From Streptomyces sp. ITFR-16 (GTDB taxonomy: Bacteria; Actinomycetota; Actinomycetes; Streptomycetales; Streptomycetaceae), in the NCBI RefSeq assembly GCF_031844705.1, contig NZ_CP134609.1, positions 5,518,001-5,582,000 of the forward strand: DNA of 64,000 nucleotides, read 5' to 3'. This document shows, in pieces, positions 8,618 to 16,720 of this stretch (the stretch's first letter is position 1; every line of letters begins with the position of its first letter). The notes beneath the pieces are model-generated. The model was not told the origin of the DNA. It ran no database searches and saw only the letters and a list, made by a program, of their open reading frames with translations. The position numbers and the translations under genes are program-made.

Positions 8618-8663
8618 GAAGGCCCCCGTCGTTTCCCTGGGGAGGGGAACAGCGGGGGCCTTC
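8618..8663. terminator. Terminator-like hairpin between holA and rpsT
   Basis: A perfect 11-bp stem, GAAGGCCCCCG (8618-8628) with CGGGGGCCTTC (8653-8663), is separated by 24 nt that can pair further (GTTTCCC with GGGGAAC). It lies between convergent holA and rpsT and could end both transcripts. No U-tract is present, as is usual in Streptomyces. Confidence 0.75.
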
Positions 8664-8783
8664 GCCTTGAGCTCGGTGCGCCGCACCCGCGTGGCGAACG
8701 CAGGTTCGGTGTGCGGCGCGGGGGGCCGGTACGGGGCGGGAGAGAGGGCCCGCTGGTCCGTTCCGGCGATCACATCAGAATGC

Positions 8784-9050
8784 TCAGCCCTGGAGGGTGG
8801 CAACCTTGGTGGCCAGCGCCGACTTCTTGTTGGCGGCGGCGTTCTTGTGGATGACACCCTTCGAGACAGCCTTGTCGAGGGCGCGCGAAGCGTCGCGAAC
8901 GGCCACGGTGGCCTTCTCGACGTCGCCCGCAACGACGGCCTCGCGGGCCTTGCGGATCGCGGTCTTGAGCGAGGACTTGACGGCCTTGTTGCGCAGGCGC
9001 GCCTTCTCGTTCGTCTTGTTCCGCTTGATCTGGGACTTGATGTTCGCCAC
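8784..9050 (-). CDS. rpsT: 30S ribosomal protein S20
   Basis: Ribosomal protein S20 binds 16S rRNA early in 30S assembly. The 88-residue, Lys/Arg/Ala-rich helical protein begins ANIKSQIKRNKTNEKARLRN and contains KGVIHKNAAANKKSAL, both diagnostic for bacterial S20. GTG 9050 is preceded by AAAGG seven bases upstream. It is monocistronic, convergent with holA and divergent from lepA. Confidence 0.98.
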   Translation of the reverse strand: MANIKSQIKRNKTNEKARLRNKAVKSSLKTAIRKAREAVVAGDVEKATVAVRDASRALDKAVSKGVIHKNAAANKKSALATKVATLQG

Positions 9051-9263
9051 GAAAGAGCCTTTTCAGGTTCGTTGGATCTTCGATGTGTGTCCTGCGGCCC
9101 GAGAGCCATCAGGCACAGCTGTCCACGGTAGCAGCCACGGTCCGACCGGCCCAAACCGGTCTCCGCCCCGCAGGCGTGGGACGATGGAAGCTACGTACAG
9201 ATCCGACCGACCCGACATCGACCCGAGACACGGCGTTCGGCGTCTCAAGAATCAGGACCCTGC

Positions 9264-11138
9264 GTGCCCGCGACTCCTCTCCACGTGCCCGAGCCGAGCC
9301 GTACCGACCCGGCGCTGATCCGCAATTTCTGCATCATCGCGCACATCGACCACGGCAAGTCGACCCTTGCCGACCGGATGCTCCAGCTGACCGGTGTGGT
9401 CGACCAGCGGCAGATGCGCGCTCAGTACCTCGACCGGATGGACATCGAGCGCGAGCGTGGCATCACCATCAAGTCCCAGGCGGTCCGGCTGCCCTGGGCC
9501 CCGACCACCGGCGAGGGCCAGGGCAGCACCCATGTCCTCAACATGATCGACACCCCGGGACACGTCGACTTCACCTATGAGGTCTCCCGGTCGCTCGCGG
9601 CCTGCGAGGGCACGATCCTGCTGGTCGACGCCGCACAGGGCATCGAGGCCCAGACGCTGGCCAACCTCTACCTGGCGATGGAGAACGACCTCACCATCGT
9701 CCCGGTGCTCAACAAGATCGACCTGCCGGCCGCCCAGCCCGAGAAGTTCTCCGAGGAGCTGGCCAACCTCATCGGCTGCCGGCCGGAGGATGTGCTCAAG
9801 GTCTCCGCGAAGACCGGCATCGGTGTGGACGCGCTGCTCGACCGCGTGGTGCGGGACGTCCCGGCGCCCGTGGGCAAGGCCGACGCCCCCGCCCGCGCGA
9901 TGATCTTCGACTCCGTCTACGACTCGTACCGGGGCGTCGTCACGTACGTCCGTGTCGTCGACGGCCAGCTGAACAAGCGCGAGCGCATCAAGATGATGTC
10001 GACCGGCGCCACCCACGAGCTGCTGGAGATCGGGGTCTCCTCGCCGGAGATGACCCCGGCCGACGGCATCGGTGTGGGCGAGGTCGGCTACATCATCACC
10101 GGCGTGAAGGACGTCCGGCAGTCCAAGGTCGGTGACACGATCACCTCTCTGAGCAACGGCGCCACCGAGGCCCTGGGCGGCTACAAGGACCCCAAGCCGA
10201 TGGTGTTCTCGGGGCTCTACCCGCTGGACGGCTCGGACTACCCGGACCTGCGCGAGGCGCTGGACAAGCTCCAGCTCAACGACGCCGCGCTGGTGTACGA
10301 GCCGGAGACCTCCGCCGCGCTCGGCTTCGGTTTCCGCGTCGGCTTCCTGGGGCTGCTCCACCTCGACGTGGTCCGCGAGCGCCTGGAGCGCGAGTTCGGC
10401 CTCGACCTCATCGCCACCGCGCCCAACGTGGTCTACCGGGTCGAGATGGAGGACGGCAGCGAGCACACCGTCACCAACCCGAGTGAATTCCCCGAGGGCA
10501 AGATCGACAAGGTGCACGAGCCGGTCGTCCGGGCCACGGTCCTGGCGCCCAGCGAGTTCATCGGCGCGATCATGGAGCTGTGCCAGCAGCGCCGCGGCAC
10601 CCTCCTCGGCATGGACTACCTCTCCGAGGACCGGGTCGAGATCCGCTACACCCTGCCGCTCGCCGAGATCGTCTTCGACTTCTTCGACCAGCTGAAGTCC
10701 AAGACCCGCGGTTACGCCTCCCTGGACTACGAGCCCACCGGCGAGCAGTCGGCCCAGCTCGTGAAGGTCGACATCCTGCTGCACGGCGACAAGGTCGACG
10801 CGTTCTCCGCGGTGACGCACAAGGACAAGGCGTACGCGTACGGCGTCCGGCTCGTCGCCAAGCTGCAGAAGCTCATCCCCCGGCAGAACTTCGAGGTGCC
10901 GATCCAGGCGGCCATCGGCTCCCGGGTCATCGCCCGTGAGACCGTCCGCGCCATCCGCAAGGACGTCCTCGCCAAGTGCTACGGCGGTGACATCTCCCGT
11001 AAGCGGAAGCTGCTGGAGAAGCAGAAAGAGGGCAAGAAGCGGATGAAGATGGTCGGCAACGTGGAGGTGCCGCAGGACGCGTTCATCTCCGTCCTGTCGA
11101 CCGACGAGTCCGCCGGGGACAGCAAGGCCAAGAAGTGA
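9264..11138 (+). CDS. lepA: Elongation factor 4 (LepA), ribosomal back-translocase GTPase
   Basis: EF4/LepA is a ribosome-dependent GTPase that affects translation and 30S maturation. The 624-residue protein has the G1 motif AHIDHGKST (26-34), the switch RERGITIK, G3 DTPGHVDF and G4 NKIDLP. These are followed by domain II, the EF-G-like domains III and V, and the LepA-specific C-terminal domain (about 510-600; RGYASLDYEP, RKRKLLEKQKEGKKRMK). GTG 9264 is chosen, with AGGA a short distance upstream. The gene is monocistronic, with a strong terminator 40 bp downstream. Confidence 0.97.
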   Translation: MPATPLHVPEPSRTDPALIRNFCIIAHIDHGKSTLADRMLQLTGVVDQRQMRAQYLDRMDIERERGITIKSQAVRLPWAPTTGEGQGSTHVLNMIDTPGHVDFTYEVSRSLAACEGTILLVDAAQGIEAQTLANLYLAMENDLTIVPVLNKIDLPAAQPEKFSEELANLIGCRPEDVLKVSAKTGIGVDALLDRVVRDVPAPVGKADAPARAMIFDSVYDSYRGVVTYVRVVDGQLNKRERIKMMSTGATHELLEIGVSSPEMTPADGIGVGEVGYIITGVKDVRQSKVGDTITSLSNGATEALGGYKDPKPMVFSGLYPLDGSDYPDLREALDKLQLNDAALVYEPETSAALGFGFRVGFLGLLHLDVVRERLEREFGLDLIATAPNVVYRVEMEDGSEHTVTNPSEFPEGKIDKVHEPVVRATVLAPSEFIGAIMELCQQRRGTLLGMDYLSEDRVEIRYTLPLAEIVFDFFDQLKSKTRGYASLDYEPTGEQSAQLVKVDILLHGDKVDAFSAVTHKDKAYAYGVRLVAKLQKLIPRQNFEVPIQAAIGSRVIARETVRAIRKDVLAKCYGGDISRKRKLLEKQKEGKKRMKMVGNVEVPQDAFISVLSTDESAGDSKAKK

Positions 11139-11178
11139 CCCCCGCCCCCGCCCGGGACGCTACCGATCGGTAGGCCGA

Positions 11179-11218
11179 CGGGCCCCCGCGCCGCAGAACA
11201 CTGCGGCGCGGGGGCCCG
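11179..11218 (+). terminator. Strong hairpin terminator after lepA
   Basis: A perfect 18-bp stem, 11179-11196 with 11201-11218 (CGGGCCCCCGCG... paired with its complement), closes a 4-nt AACA loop and is followed by TTCGTT. It lies 40 bp after the lepA stop. Confidence 0.9.
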
Positions 11219-11292
11219 TTCGTTATGAAGCGGCGCCCGATTGCCCCTTACGCGGCGGACGCGGGAGCTTTACCCTGAGCACGACTTCTTAG

Positions 11293-11307
11293 TTACTCGT
11301 GAGTTAA
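11293..11307. promoter_or_regulatory. Possible operator TTACTCGTGAGTTAA before acyl-CoA synthetase gene
   Basis: An AT-richer imperfect dyad (core ACTC-GT-GAGT) sits about 90 bp before the acyl-CoA synthetase start, in a region otherwise without signals. TetR-type fatty-acid regulators often bind such sites. The identity of the regulator is not known, and the call rests only on symmetry and position. Confidence 0.35.
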
Positions 11308-11397
11308 ACAAGCGGGATCAAGCACCAGACATACGCGGAGAGCAAGCCGCAAATCAGCAGCCGGTCGTGAAGCACTGCCGTAGGCCCGGAGGATGTC

Positions 11398-13287
11398 GTG
11401 AGCGACACACAGACCATGATCGAGAACCGTCCGCCCTCCGTGGCGACCCTCTTCATCGACCGGGTGGCGGCCACCCCGGACGGGGAGGCCTACCGCTACC
11501 CCGTGCCCGCCGCCGACGGCCAGGGACCCGATGAGTGGAAGTCGCTGAGCTGGGCGCAGGCCGCCGAACGGGTCTACGCCGTGGCCGCCGGGCTGATCGC
11601 TCTCGGTGTGCGGCCCGAGGAGCGCGTCGCGCTCGCCGCGTCCACCCGGGTGGAGTGGATCCTCGTCGACCTCGGGGTCATGTGCGCGGGCGCCGCGACC
11701 ACCACGATCTACCCCTCGACCAACACCGAGGAGTCGGCGTTCATCCTCTCGGACTCCGAGAGCCGGGTGCTGATCGCCGAGGACGCCGCCCAGCTGGCCA
11801 AGGCCCGCGAGCGCCGCGCCGAGCTGCCGAACCTCGCCCATGTCGTCGTCATCGACGCGGAGGGCGCCGGACCGGCCGAGGGCGACCCCGAGGGCTGGGT
11901 GCTCACGCTGGCCGACCTGGAGGCCCGGGGCGCCGAGCACCTCGCCAAGAACCCGGACGCCATCACCGAGCGGGTCGACGCGATCACCTCCGACCAGCTC
12001 GCGACCCTCATCTACACCTCGGGCACCACCGGCCGCCCCAAGGGCGTACGGCTGCCGCACGACAACTGGTCGTACATGGCCAAGGCCACCGTCTCCACCG
12101 GGCTCATCACCAAGGACGACGTCCAGTACCTCTGGCTGCCCCTCGCCCATGTCTTCGGCAAGGTCCTCACCTCCGGACAGATCGAGGTCGGACACGTCAC
12201 CGCGGTCGACGGCCGGGTCGACAAGATCATCGAGAATCTGCCGGTCGTCCAGCCGACCTACATGGCGGCCGTCCCGCGCATCTTCGAGAAGGTCTACAAC
12301 GGGGTCGCTGCCAAGGCGCGGGCCGGCGGCGGGGCCAAGTACAAGATCTTCCAGTGGGCGGCCGGCGTCGCCCGCGAGTACGCGAAGGTCTCCCAGGACA
12401 ACTTCCGGCGCACCGGCACCGCCTCCGTGCCCTTCGCGCTCGGCGCCAAGCACAAGGTCGCCGACACCCTCGTCTTCGCCAAGATCCGCGAGGCCTTCGG
12501 CGGCCGCCTCCGCGCCTGCGTCTCCGGCTCCGCCGCGCTCGCCCCCGACATCGGCTTCTTCTTCGCCGGCGCCGGCATCCACATCCTGGAGGGCTACGGC
12601 CTCACCGAGACCAGCGCCGCCTCCTTCGTCAACCCGGGCGAGGCCTACCGCACCGGCACGGTCGGCAAGCCGCTCCCCGGCACCGAGGTCCGGATCGCCG
12701 ACGACGGCGAGATCCTGCTCCGCGGCCCCGGCCTGATGCAGGGCTACCAGGGGCTGCCCGACAAGACCGCCGAGGTGCTGGAGGCCGACGGCTGGTTCCA
12801 CACCGGCGACATCGGCGAGCTGTCGGTGGACGGCTATCTGCGGATCACCGACCGCAAGAAGGACCTCATCAAGACCTCGGGCGGCAAGTACATCGCGCCC
12901 GCCGAGGTCGAGGGACAGTTCAAGGCGGTCTGCCCGTTCGTCTCCAACATCCTGGTGCACGGCGCGGACCGTAACTTCTGCACCGCGCTGATCGCCCTCG
13001 ACGAGCCCACCATCCTCGGCTGGGCCGCCGAGAACGGCCTGGAGGGCAGGACGTACGCCGAGGTCGTGGCGGACCCGAAGACCGTCGAGCTCATCGACGG
13101 CTATGTGAAGCGCCTCAACGAGGGCCTCCAGCGCTGGCAGACCATCAAGAAGTTCCGGCTGCTCCCGCGCGACCTCGACATCGAGCACGGCGAGGTGACC
13201 CCCAGCCTCAAGCTGAAGCGGCCCGTCGTCGAGCGCACGTACAAGGACCTGATCGAGGACATGTACGCGGGCTCCCGCGAGGCCTGA
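11398..13287 (+). CDS. Long-chain acyl-CoA synthetase (AMP-forming, FadD-like)
   Basis: Activates fatty acids to acyl-CoA through an acyl-adenylate, at the membrane or in the cytosol, feeding beta-oxidation or lipid synthesis. The 629-residue protein matches FadD15-type synthetases. Motifs are the phosphate-binding loop LIYTSGTTGRPKG (about 201-213), the adenine-binding GYGLTETSAAS (about 400), the WFHTGDIGELSVDG motif and the hinge ITDRKKDLIKTSGGKYIAP carrying the catalytic Lys region. GTG 11398 is preceded by GGAGG at a good distance. It is monocistronic between two strong terminators. Confidence 0.93.
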   Translation: MSDTQTMIENRPPSVATLFIDRVAATPDGEAYRYPVPAADGQGPDEWKSLSWAQAAERVYAVAAGLIALGVRPEERVALAASTRVEWILVDLGVMCAGAATTTIYPSTNTEESAFILSDSESRVLIAEDAAQLAKARERRAELPNLAHVVVIDAEGAGPAEGDPEGWVLTLADLEARGAEHLAKNPDAITERVDAITSDQLATLIYTSGTTGRPKGVRLPHDNWSYMAKATVSTGLITKDDVQYLWLPLAHVFGKVLTSGQIEVGHVTAVDGRVDKIIENLPVVQPTYMAAVPRIFEKVYNGVAAKARAGGGAKYKIFQWAAGVAREYAKVSQDNFRRTGTASVPFALGAKHKVADTLVFAKIREAFGGRLRACVSGSAALAPDIGFFFAGAGIHILEGYGLTETSAASFVNPGEAYRTGTVGKPLPGTEVRIADDGEILLRGPGLMQGYQGLPDKTAEVLEADGWFHTGDIGELSVDGYLRITDRKKDLIKTSGGKYIAPAEVEGQFKAVCPFVSNILVHGADRNFCTALIALDEPTILGWAAENGLEGRTYAEVVADPKTVELIDGYVKRLNEGLQRWQTIKKFRLLPRDLDIEHGEVTPSLKLKRPVVERTYKDLIEDMYAGSREA

Positions 13288-13311
13288 CACGCCCGTCGCC
13301 CCAGCTCCTTC

Positions 13312-13343
13312 CCCGGCCCCCGCGCTACGGCGCGGGGGCCGGG
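13312..13343 (+). terminator. Hairpin terminator after acyl-CoA synthetase gene
   Basis: A perfect 14-bp stem, CCCGGCCCCCGCGC (13312-13325) with GCGCGGGGGCCGGG (13330-13343), closes a TACG tetraloop 25 bp after the stop codon. Confidence 0.88.
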
Positions 13344-13494
13344 CGCACGCCCGGCGCATACCGGGCCGGACGTCGATCTCCTCCCACTTCCGTAACTCGA
13401 CGCGTATGGGAAGGGCCGATCTGTCACTCTGTCCGTGTCGTCAGCGGCGCATAACGGAGAACAGGCAGAGCGAGATCAGGTCAGGAGCCGCCCT

Positions 13495-15426
13495 GTGGGG
13501 TCCATTCCCTTGCAGCGGGACATCGTGCAGCGTCCCGGAACCAGTGCCGCGTCCAGCCCGTCGGCCGCCCGGACCAGCCTGCCCGGCAACCTGCTCGCCC
13601 CCGCGGCGGCCCGGCGGTTCGTCGCGGCCGCGCTCGCCGAGTGGAGCGCGCTCGGGCTGCCGGCCGCCGTGGGGTTCAGCGAGCGGCTGTCCGACGACGC
13701 GGCGGTCGTCGTCAGCGAGCTGGTGACCAACGCGGTCGTGCACGCGGGAACCAACGTAGAGCTGCTCTTCCGGCTGGAGGAGGCCACCGACGACGAGGCC
13801 TCCGCGCTGGTGATCGAGGTCTCCGACCACCACCCCGCCCGCGCCGTGCGCAGCGACCGCCCCGAGGGCGGCGGGGCAGGCACGGGCGCCCCGGGGGAGC
13901 CCGCCGAGTACGGGCGCGGCCTGGAACTCGTCGCCACCCTCGCCGAACGCTGGGGCATCACCTACCGCACCGGCCTCAAGACCGTCTGGGCCCGCCTCCC
14001 CGTCGACGACTGGAACCCCTTCCCCGACGCCCGCCCGGAAGCCGGCTTCCAGCACGGGCTGCGGGCCGCCGAACTCCTCGCCCCCACCGCCCGGCGCGCC
14101 CTGCGCGACGACGCCGACTGGGCCGGACGCGGCGCGCTGTCCTTCCTGGCCGAGGCCTCCGACCTGCTCGCCGGCCAGCTCGACGAGGACATCGTGGCGG
14201 CGCTGGCCGGACAGTTACTCGTGCCCCGGCTCGCCGACTGGTGCGCGATCTGGCTGGAGCCCGAGACCGCCGGCCGCGCTGCCGTCCCCCGGCTCGCCAA
14301 GGTCTGGCACATCGACGAGACCCGCATCCCCACCCTGCGCGCCCATCTGGAGGGCGACCCCCTCCGGCTCCCCGAGCGGGTCGGCACCGGCCCCGTCTCG
14401 ATGCCGTGGCCCGGCAGCACGGAGGACGGCGAGGCACCGCCGGACGGGCGCGAGGGCGTCGCGCTCGCCTACCGGATCACCTCGGGCGGCCGCACCCTCG
14501 GTGCCGTACTCCTGGGCCGCGAGGGCATCGCCCGGGTGCCCGACGAGGTCACGGCGCTCGTCGAGGACTTCGTGCGCCGGGTCGGCCTCGCCGTCGGCGC
14601 CGCCCGCGCGTACACCCGGCAGGCCACCATCAGCCGCATCCTGCAGCGCGGACTGCTGCCCAGCAAGGTCGCCGACATACCGGGCGTCGCCAGCTCCCTG
14701 GTCTACGAACCGAGCGACGACGGGGTGGTCGGAGGCGACTTCTACGACATCTTCCCGTGCCCCAACGACCGCTGGTGCTTCGTCCTCGGCGACGTCCAGG
14801 GCAGCGGGCCCGAGGCCGCCGTCGTCACCGGTCTGGCCCGTCCCTGGCTGCGGCTGCTGGCCCGCGAGGGCTTCCAGGCCGGTGAGGTCCTGGTCCGGCT
14901 CAACCGGCTGCTCCTCGACGACGCGATGGAGGCCGCCGAGGCGGCCGCTCTCATGGTCGCCGCCGCCGGCGGGCAGCACTCGGCGGACAGCGGGCAGTCC
15001 CGCTTCCTGTCCCTGCTGTACGGGGAGCTGGTGCCGCTGCCCGGCGGCGGTGCCCGCTGCACCCTGGCCAGCGCGGGACACCCGCTGCCGCTGCTGCTGC
15101 GCCCCGACGGCACCGTGCGCCCCGCCGCCGAACCGCAGCTGCTCCTCGGCGTCATGGACGACGCCGTCTACGAGACCCAGAGCTTCGACCTGGCCCCGGG
15201 CGACAGCCTGCTCTGTGTCACCGACGGGGTCACCGAGCGGCGCTCCGGACCGCTGATGTTCGACGACGGCGACGGCCTCGCCCAGGCCCTCTCCGGCTGC
15301 GCGGGGCTGAGCGCCGAGGAGATCGCGGACCGCATCAAGCACGCGGTGCACGCCTTCGCCGAGCGCCCGCCGGACGACGACCTGGCGCTGCTGGTCCTCC
15401 AGGCCATGGAACGGCCCGGGGAGTAG
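13495..15426 (+). CDS. RsbW-like kinase / GAF / SpoIIE-type PP2C phosphatase fusion, with TTA codon
   Basis: A predicted signalling protein of about 643 residues. Domain order: an RsbW-like HATPase_c anti-sigma kinase domain (about 25-165; VVVSELVTNAVVHAG as N-box, YGRGLELVATLAERWG as G-box), a GAF-like sensor (about 200-380), then a SpoIIE/RsbU-type PP2C phosphatase (about 400-640; GGDFYDIFP and FVLGDVQGSGPEAA hold metal-binding Asp residues). Such proteins act in partner-switching control of sigma factors through anti-anti-sigma proteins. GTG 13495 has an ideal AGGAG seven bases upstream; GTG 13435 is an in-frame alternative. Codon 241 (14215-14217) is TTA, suggesting dependence on the bldA leucyl-tRNA. 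No sigma or anti-anti-sigma gene is adjacent. Confidence 0.88.
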   Translation: MGSIPLQRDIVQRPGTSAASSPSAARTSLPGNLLAPAAARRFVAAALAEWSALGLPAAVGFSERLSDDAAVVVSELVTNAVVHAGTNVELLFRLEEATDDEASALVIEVSDHHPARAVRSDRPEGGGAGTGAPGEPAEYGRGLELVATLAERWGITYRTGLKTVWARLPVDDWNPFPDARPEAGFQHGLRAAELLAPTARRALRDDADWAGRGALSFLAEASDLLAGQLDEDIVAALAGQLLVPRLADWCAIWLEPETAGRAAVPRLAKVWHIDETRIPTLRAHLEGDPLRLPERVGTGPVSMPWPGSTEDGEAPPDGREGVALAYRITSGGRTLGAVLLGREGIARVPDEVTALVEDFVRRVGLAVGAARAYTRQATISRILQRGLLPSKVADIPGVASSLVYEPSDDGVVGGDFYDIFPCPNDRWCFVLGDVQGSGPEAAVVTGLARPWLRLLAREGFQAGEVLVRLNRLLLDDAMEAAEAAALMVAAAGGQHSADSGQSRFLSLLYGELVPLPGGGARCTLASAGHPLPLLLRPDGTVRPAAEPQLLLGVMDDAVYETQSFDLAPGDSLLCVTDGVTERRSGPLMFDDGDGLAQALSGCAGLSAEEIADRIKHAVHAFAERPPDDDLALLVLQAMERPGE

Positions 15427-15477
15427 CCCGTACGGGCGTGGCGTCCGGTTGCCGGGCGGCGCGCGACAATGGACGGT

Positions 15478-16710
15478 ATGCCTTCCGTACTGCCCGATGG
15501 TGAGCCCGTGCCCGACGACGGGGCGCTGCCCCGCCATGCCCTGGAAGGCGCCGCCGGCCGTCCGCTCGGCTTCTACCTCCACGTGCCGTACTGCGCGACC
15601 CGCTGCGGCTACTGCGACTTCAACACCTACACCGCGACCGAGCTGCGCGGCTCCGGCGGTGCGCTGGCCTCCCGGGACAACTACGCCGCGCATCTCATCG
15701 GCGAGGTCCGCCAGGCCCGCAAGGTCCTCGGCGACGACCCCCGGCAGGTCCGTACGGTCTTCGTCGGCGGCGGGACGCCCACCCTGCTGGCCGCCGCCGA
15801 CCTCGTCCGGATGCTGGCCGCGATCCGCGAGGAGTTCGGGCTCGCGGACGACGCCGAGATCACCACCGAGGCCAATCCCGAGTCGGTCGGCCCGGACTAC
15901 CTGGCCGAGCTGCGCGAGGGCGGCTTCAACCGGATCTCCTTCGGGATGCAGAGCGCCCGGCAGCACGTCCTGAAGATCCTCGACCGCACCCACACACCCG
16001 GCCGGCCCGAGGCCTGTGTCGCCGAGGCCAGGGCGGCCGGCTTCGAGCACGTCAACCTCGACCTGATCTACGGCACCCCCGGCGAGTCCGACGACGACTG
16101 GCGGGCCTCCCTCGACGCGGCGATCGGCGCGGGACCCGACCATGTGTCGGCGTACGCCCTGATCGTCGAGGAGGGCACGCAGCTGGCCCGCCGGATCAAG
16201 CGCGGCGAGATCCCGATGACGGACGACGACGCGCACGCCGACCGCTATCTGATCGCGGACGAGGCGATGGCCGCGGCCGGCTTCTCCTGGTACGAGGTGT
16301 CGAACTGGTCCCGGACGCCCGAGGGCCGCTGCCTGCACAACGAGCTGTACTGGCGCGGGGCCGACTGGTGGGGCGCGGGGCCCGGAGCCCACAGCCATGT
16401 CGGCGGGGTCCGCTGGTGGAACGTGAAGCACCCCGGGGCGTATGCGCAGGCGCTCGCCGAGGGGCGCTCCCCGGGTGCGGGGCGCGAGATCCTCTCCGCC
16501 GAGGACCGCCGGGTCGAGCGCATCCTGCTGGAGCTGCGGCTCGTCGACGGCTGCCCGCTCTCCCTGCTCGCCCCCGCCGGGCTGGCCGCGGCCCGCCGGG
16601 CGGTCGACGACGGGCTCCTGGAGCCGGCGCCGTTCGCCGAGGAGCGGGCCGTGCTGACCCTGCGGGGCCGGCTGCTCGCCGACGCCGTGGTGCGCGACCT
16701 CGTCGACTGA
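15478..16710 (+). CDS. hemW: HemW-like radical SAM heme chaperone
   Basis: HemW is a radical-SAM protein related to oxygen-independent coproporphyrinogen III oxidase; characterised members bind and transfer heme rather than decarboxylate. The 410-residue protein carries the [4Fe-4S]/SAM motif YLHVPYCATRCGYCDF (CxxxCxxC), the GGGTPTLL motif and TTEANPES, plus the C-terminal HemN-type domain (HNELYWRGADWWGAGPGAHSH). The presence of CxxxCxxC with no further cysteine fits HemW better than HemN. ATG 15478 is used, and ATG 15469 is an in-frame alternative. In many actinobacteria hemW precedes hrcA-dnaJ; here a minus-strand block separates them. Confidence 0.92.
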   Translation: MPSVLPDGEPVPDDGALPRHALEGAAGRPLGFYLHVPYCATRCGYCDFNTYTATELRGSGGALASRDNYAAHLIGEVRQARKVLGDDPRQVRTVFVGGGTPTLLAAADLVRMLAAIREEFGLADDAEITTEANPESVGPDYLAELREGGFNRISFGMQSARQHVLKILDRTHTPGRPEACVAEARAAGFEHVNLDLIYGTPGESDDDWRASLDAAIGAGPDHVSAYALIVEEGTQLARRIKRGEIPMTDDDAHADRYLIADEAMAAAGFSWYEVSNWSRTPEGRCLHNELYWRGADWWGAGPGAHSHVGGVRWWNVKHPGAYAQALAEGRSPGAGREILSAEDRRVERILLELRLVDGCPLSLLAPAGLAAARRAVDDGLLEPAPFAEERAVLTLRGRLLADAVVRDLVD

Positions 16711-16720
16711 GCCCCCGCGC

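Larger units (their letters stand above)
8456..8783. other. 328-bp gap between holA and rpsT
   Basis: No gene is seen. The gap holds two copies of a GC-rich dispersed repeat (8480-8541), an 8-bp inverted repeat CGTCGTAC/GTACGACG (8595-8618) and a strong terminator-like hairpin (8618-8663). The remaining ~120 bp next to rpsT is GC-rich with no evident signal. The convergent arrangement explains the absence of promoters. Confidence 0.75.

Noticed and set aside
11160..11397. Possible tRNA or riboswitch in the lepA-fadD gap
   Set aside because: The only structured RNA here is the 18-bp terminator hairpin. There is no cloverleaf or conserved switch core.
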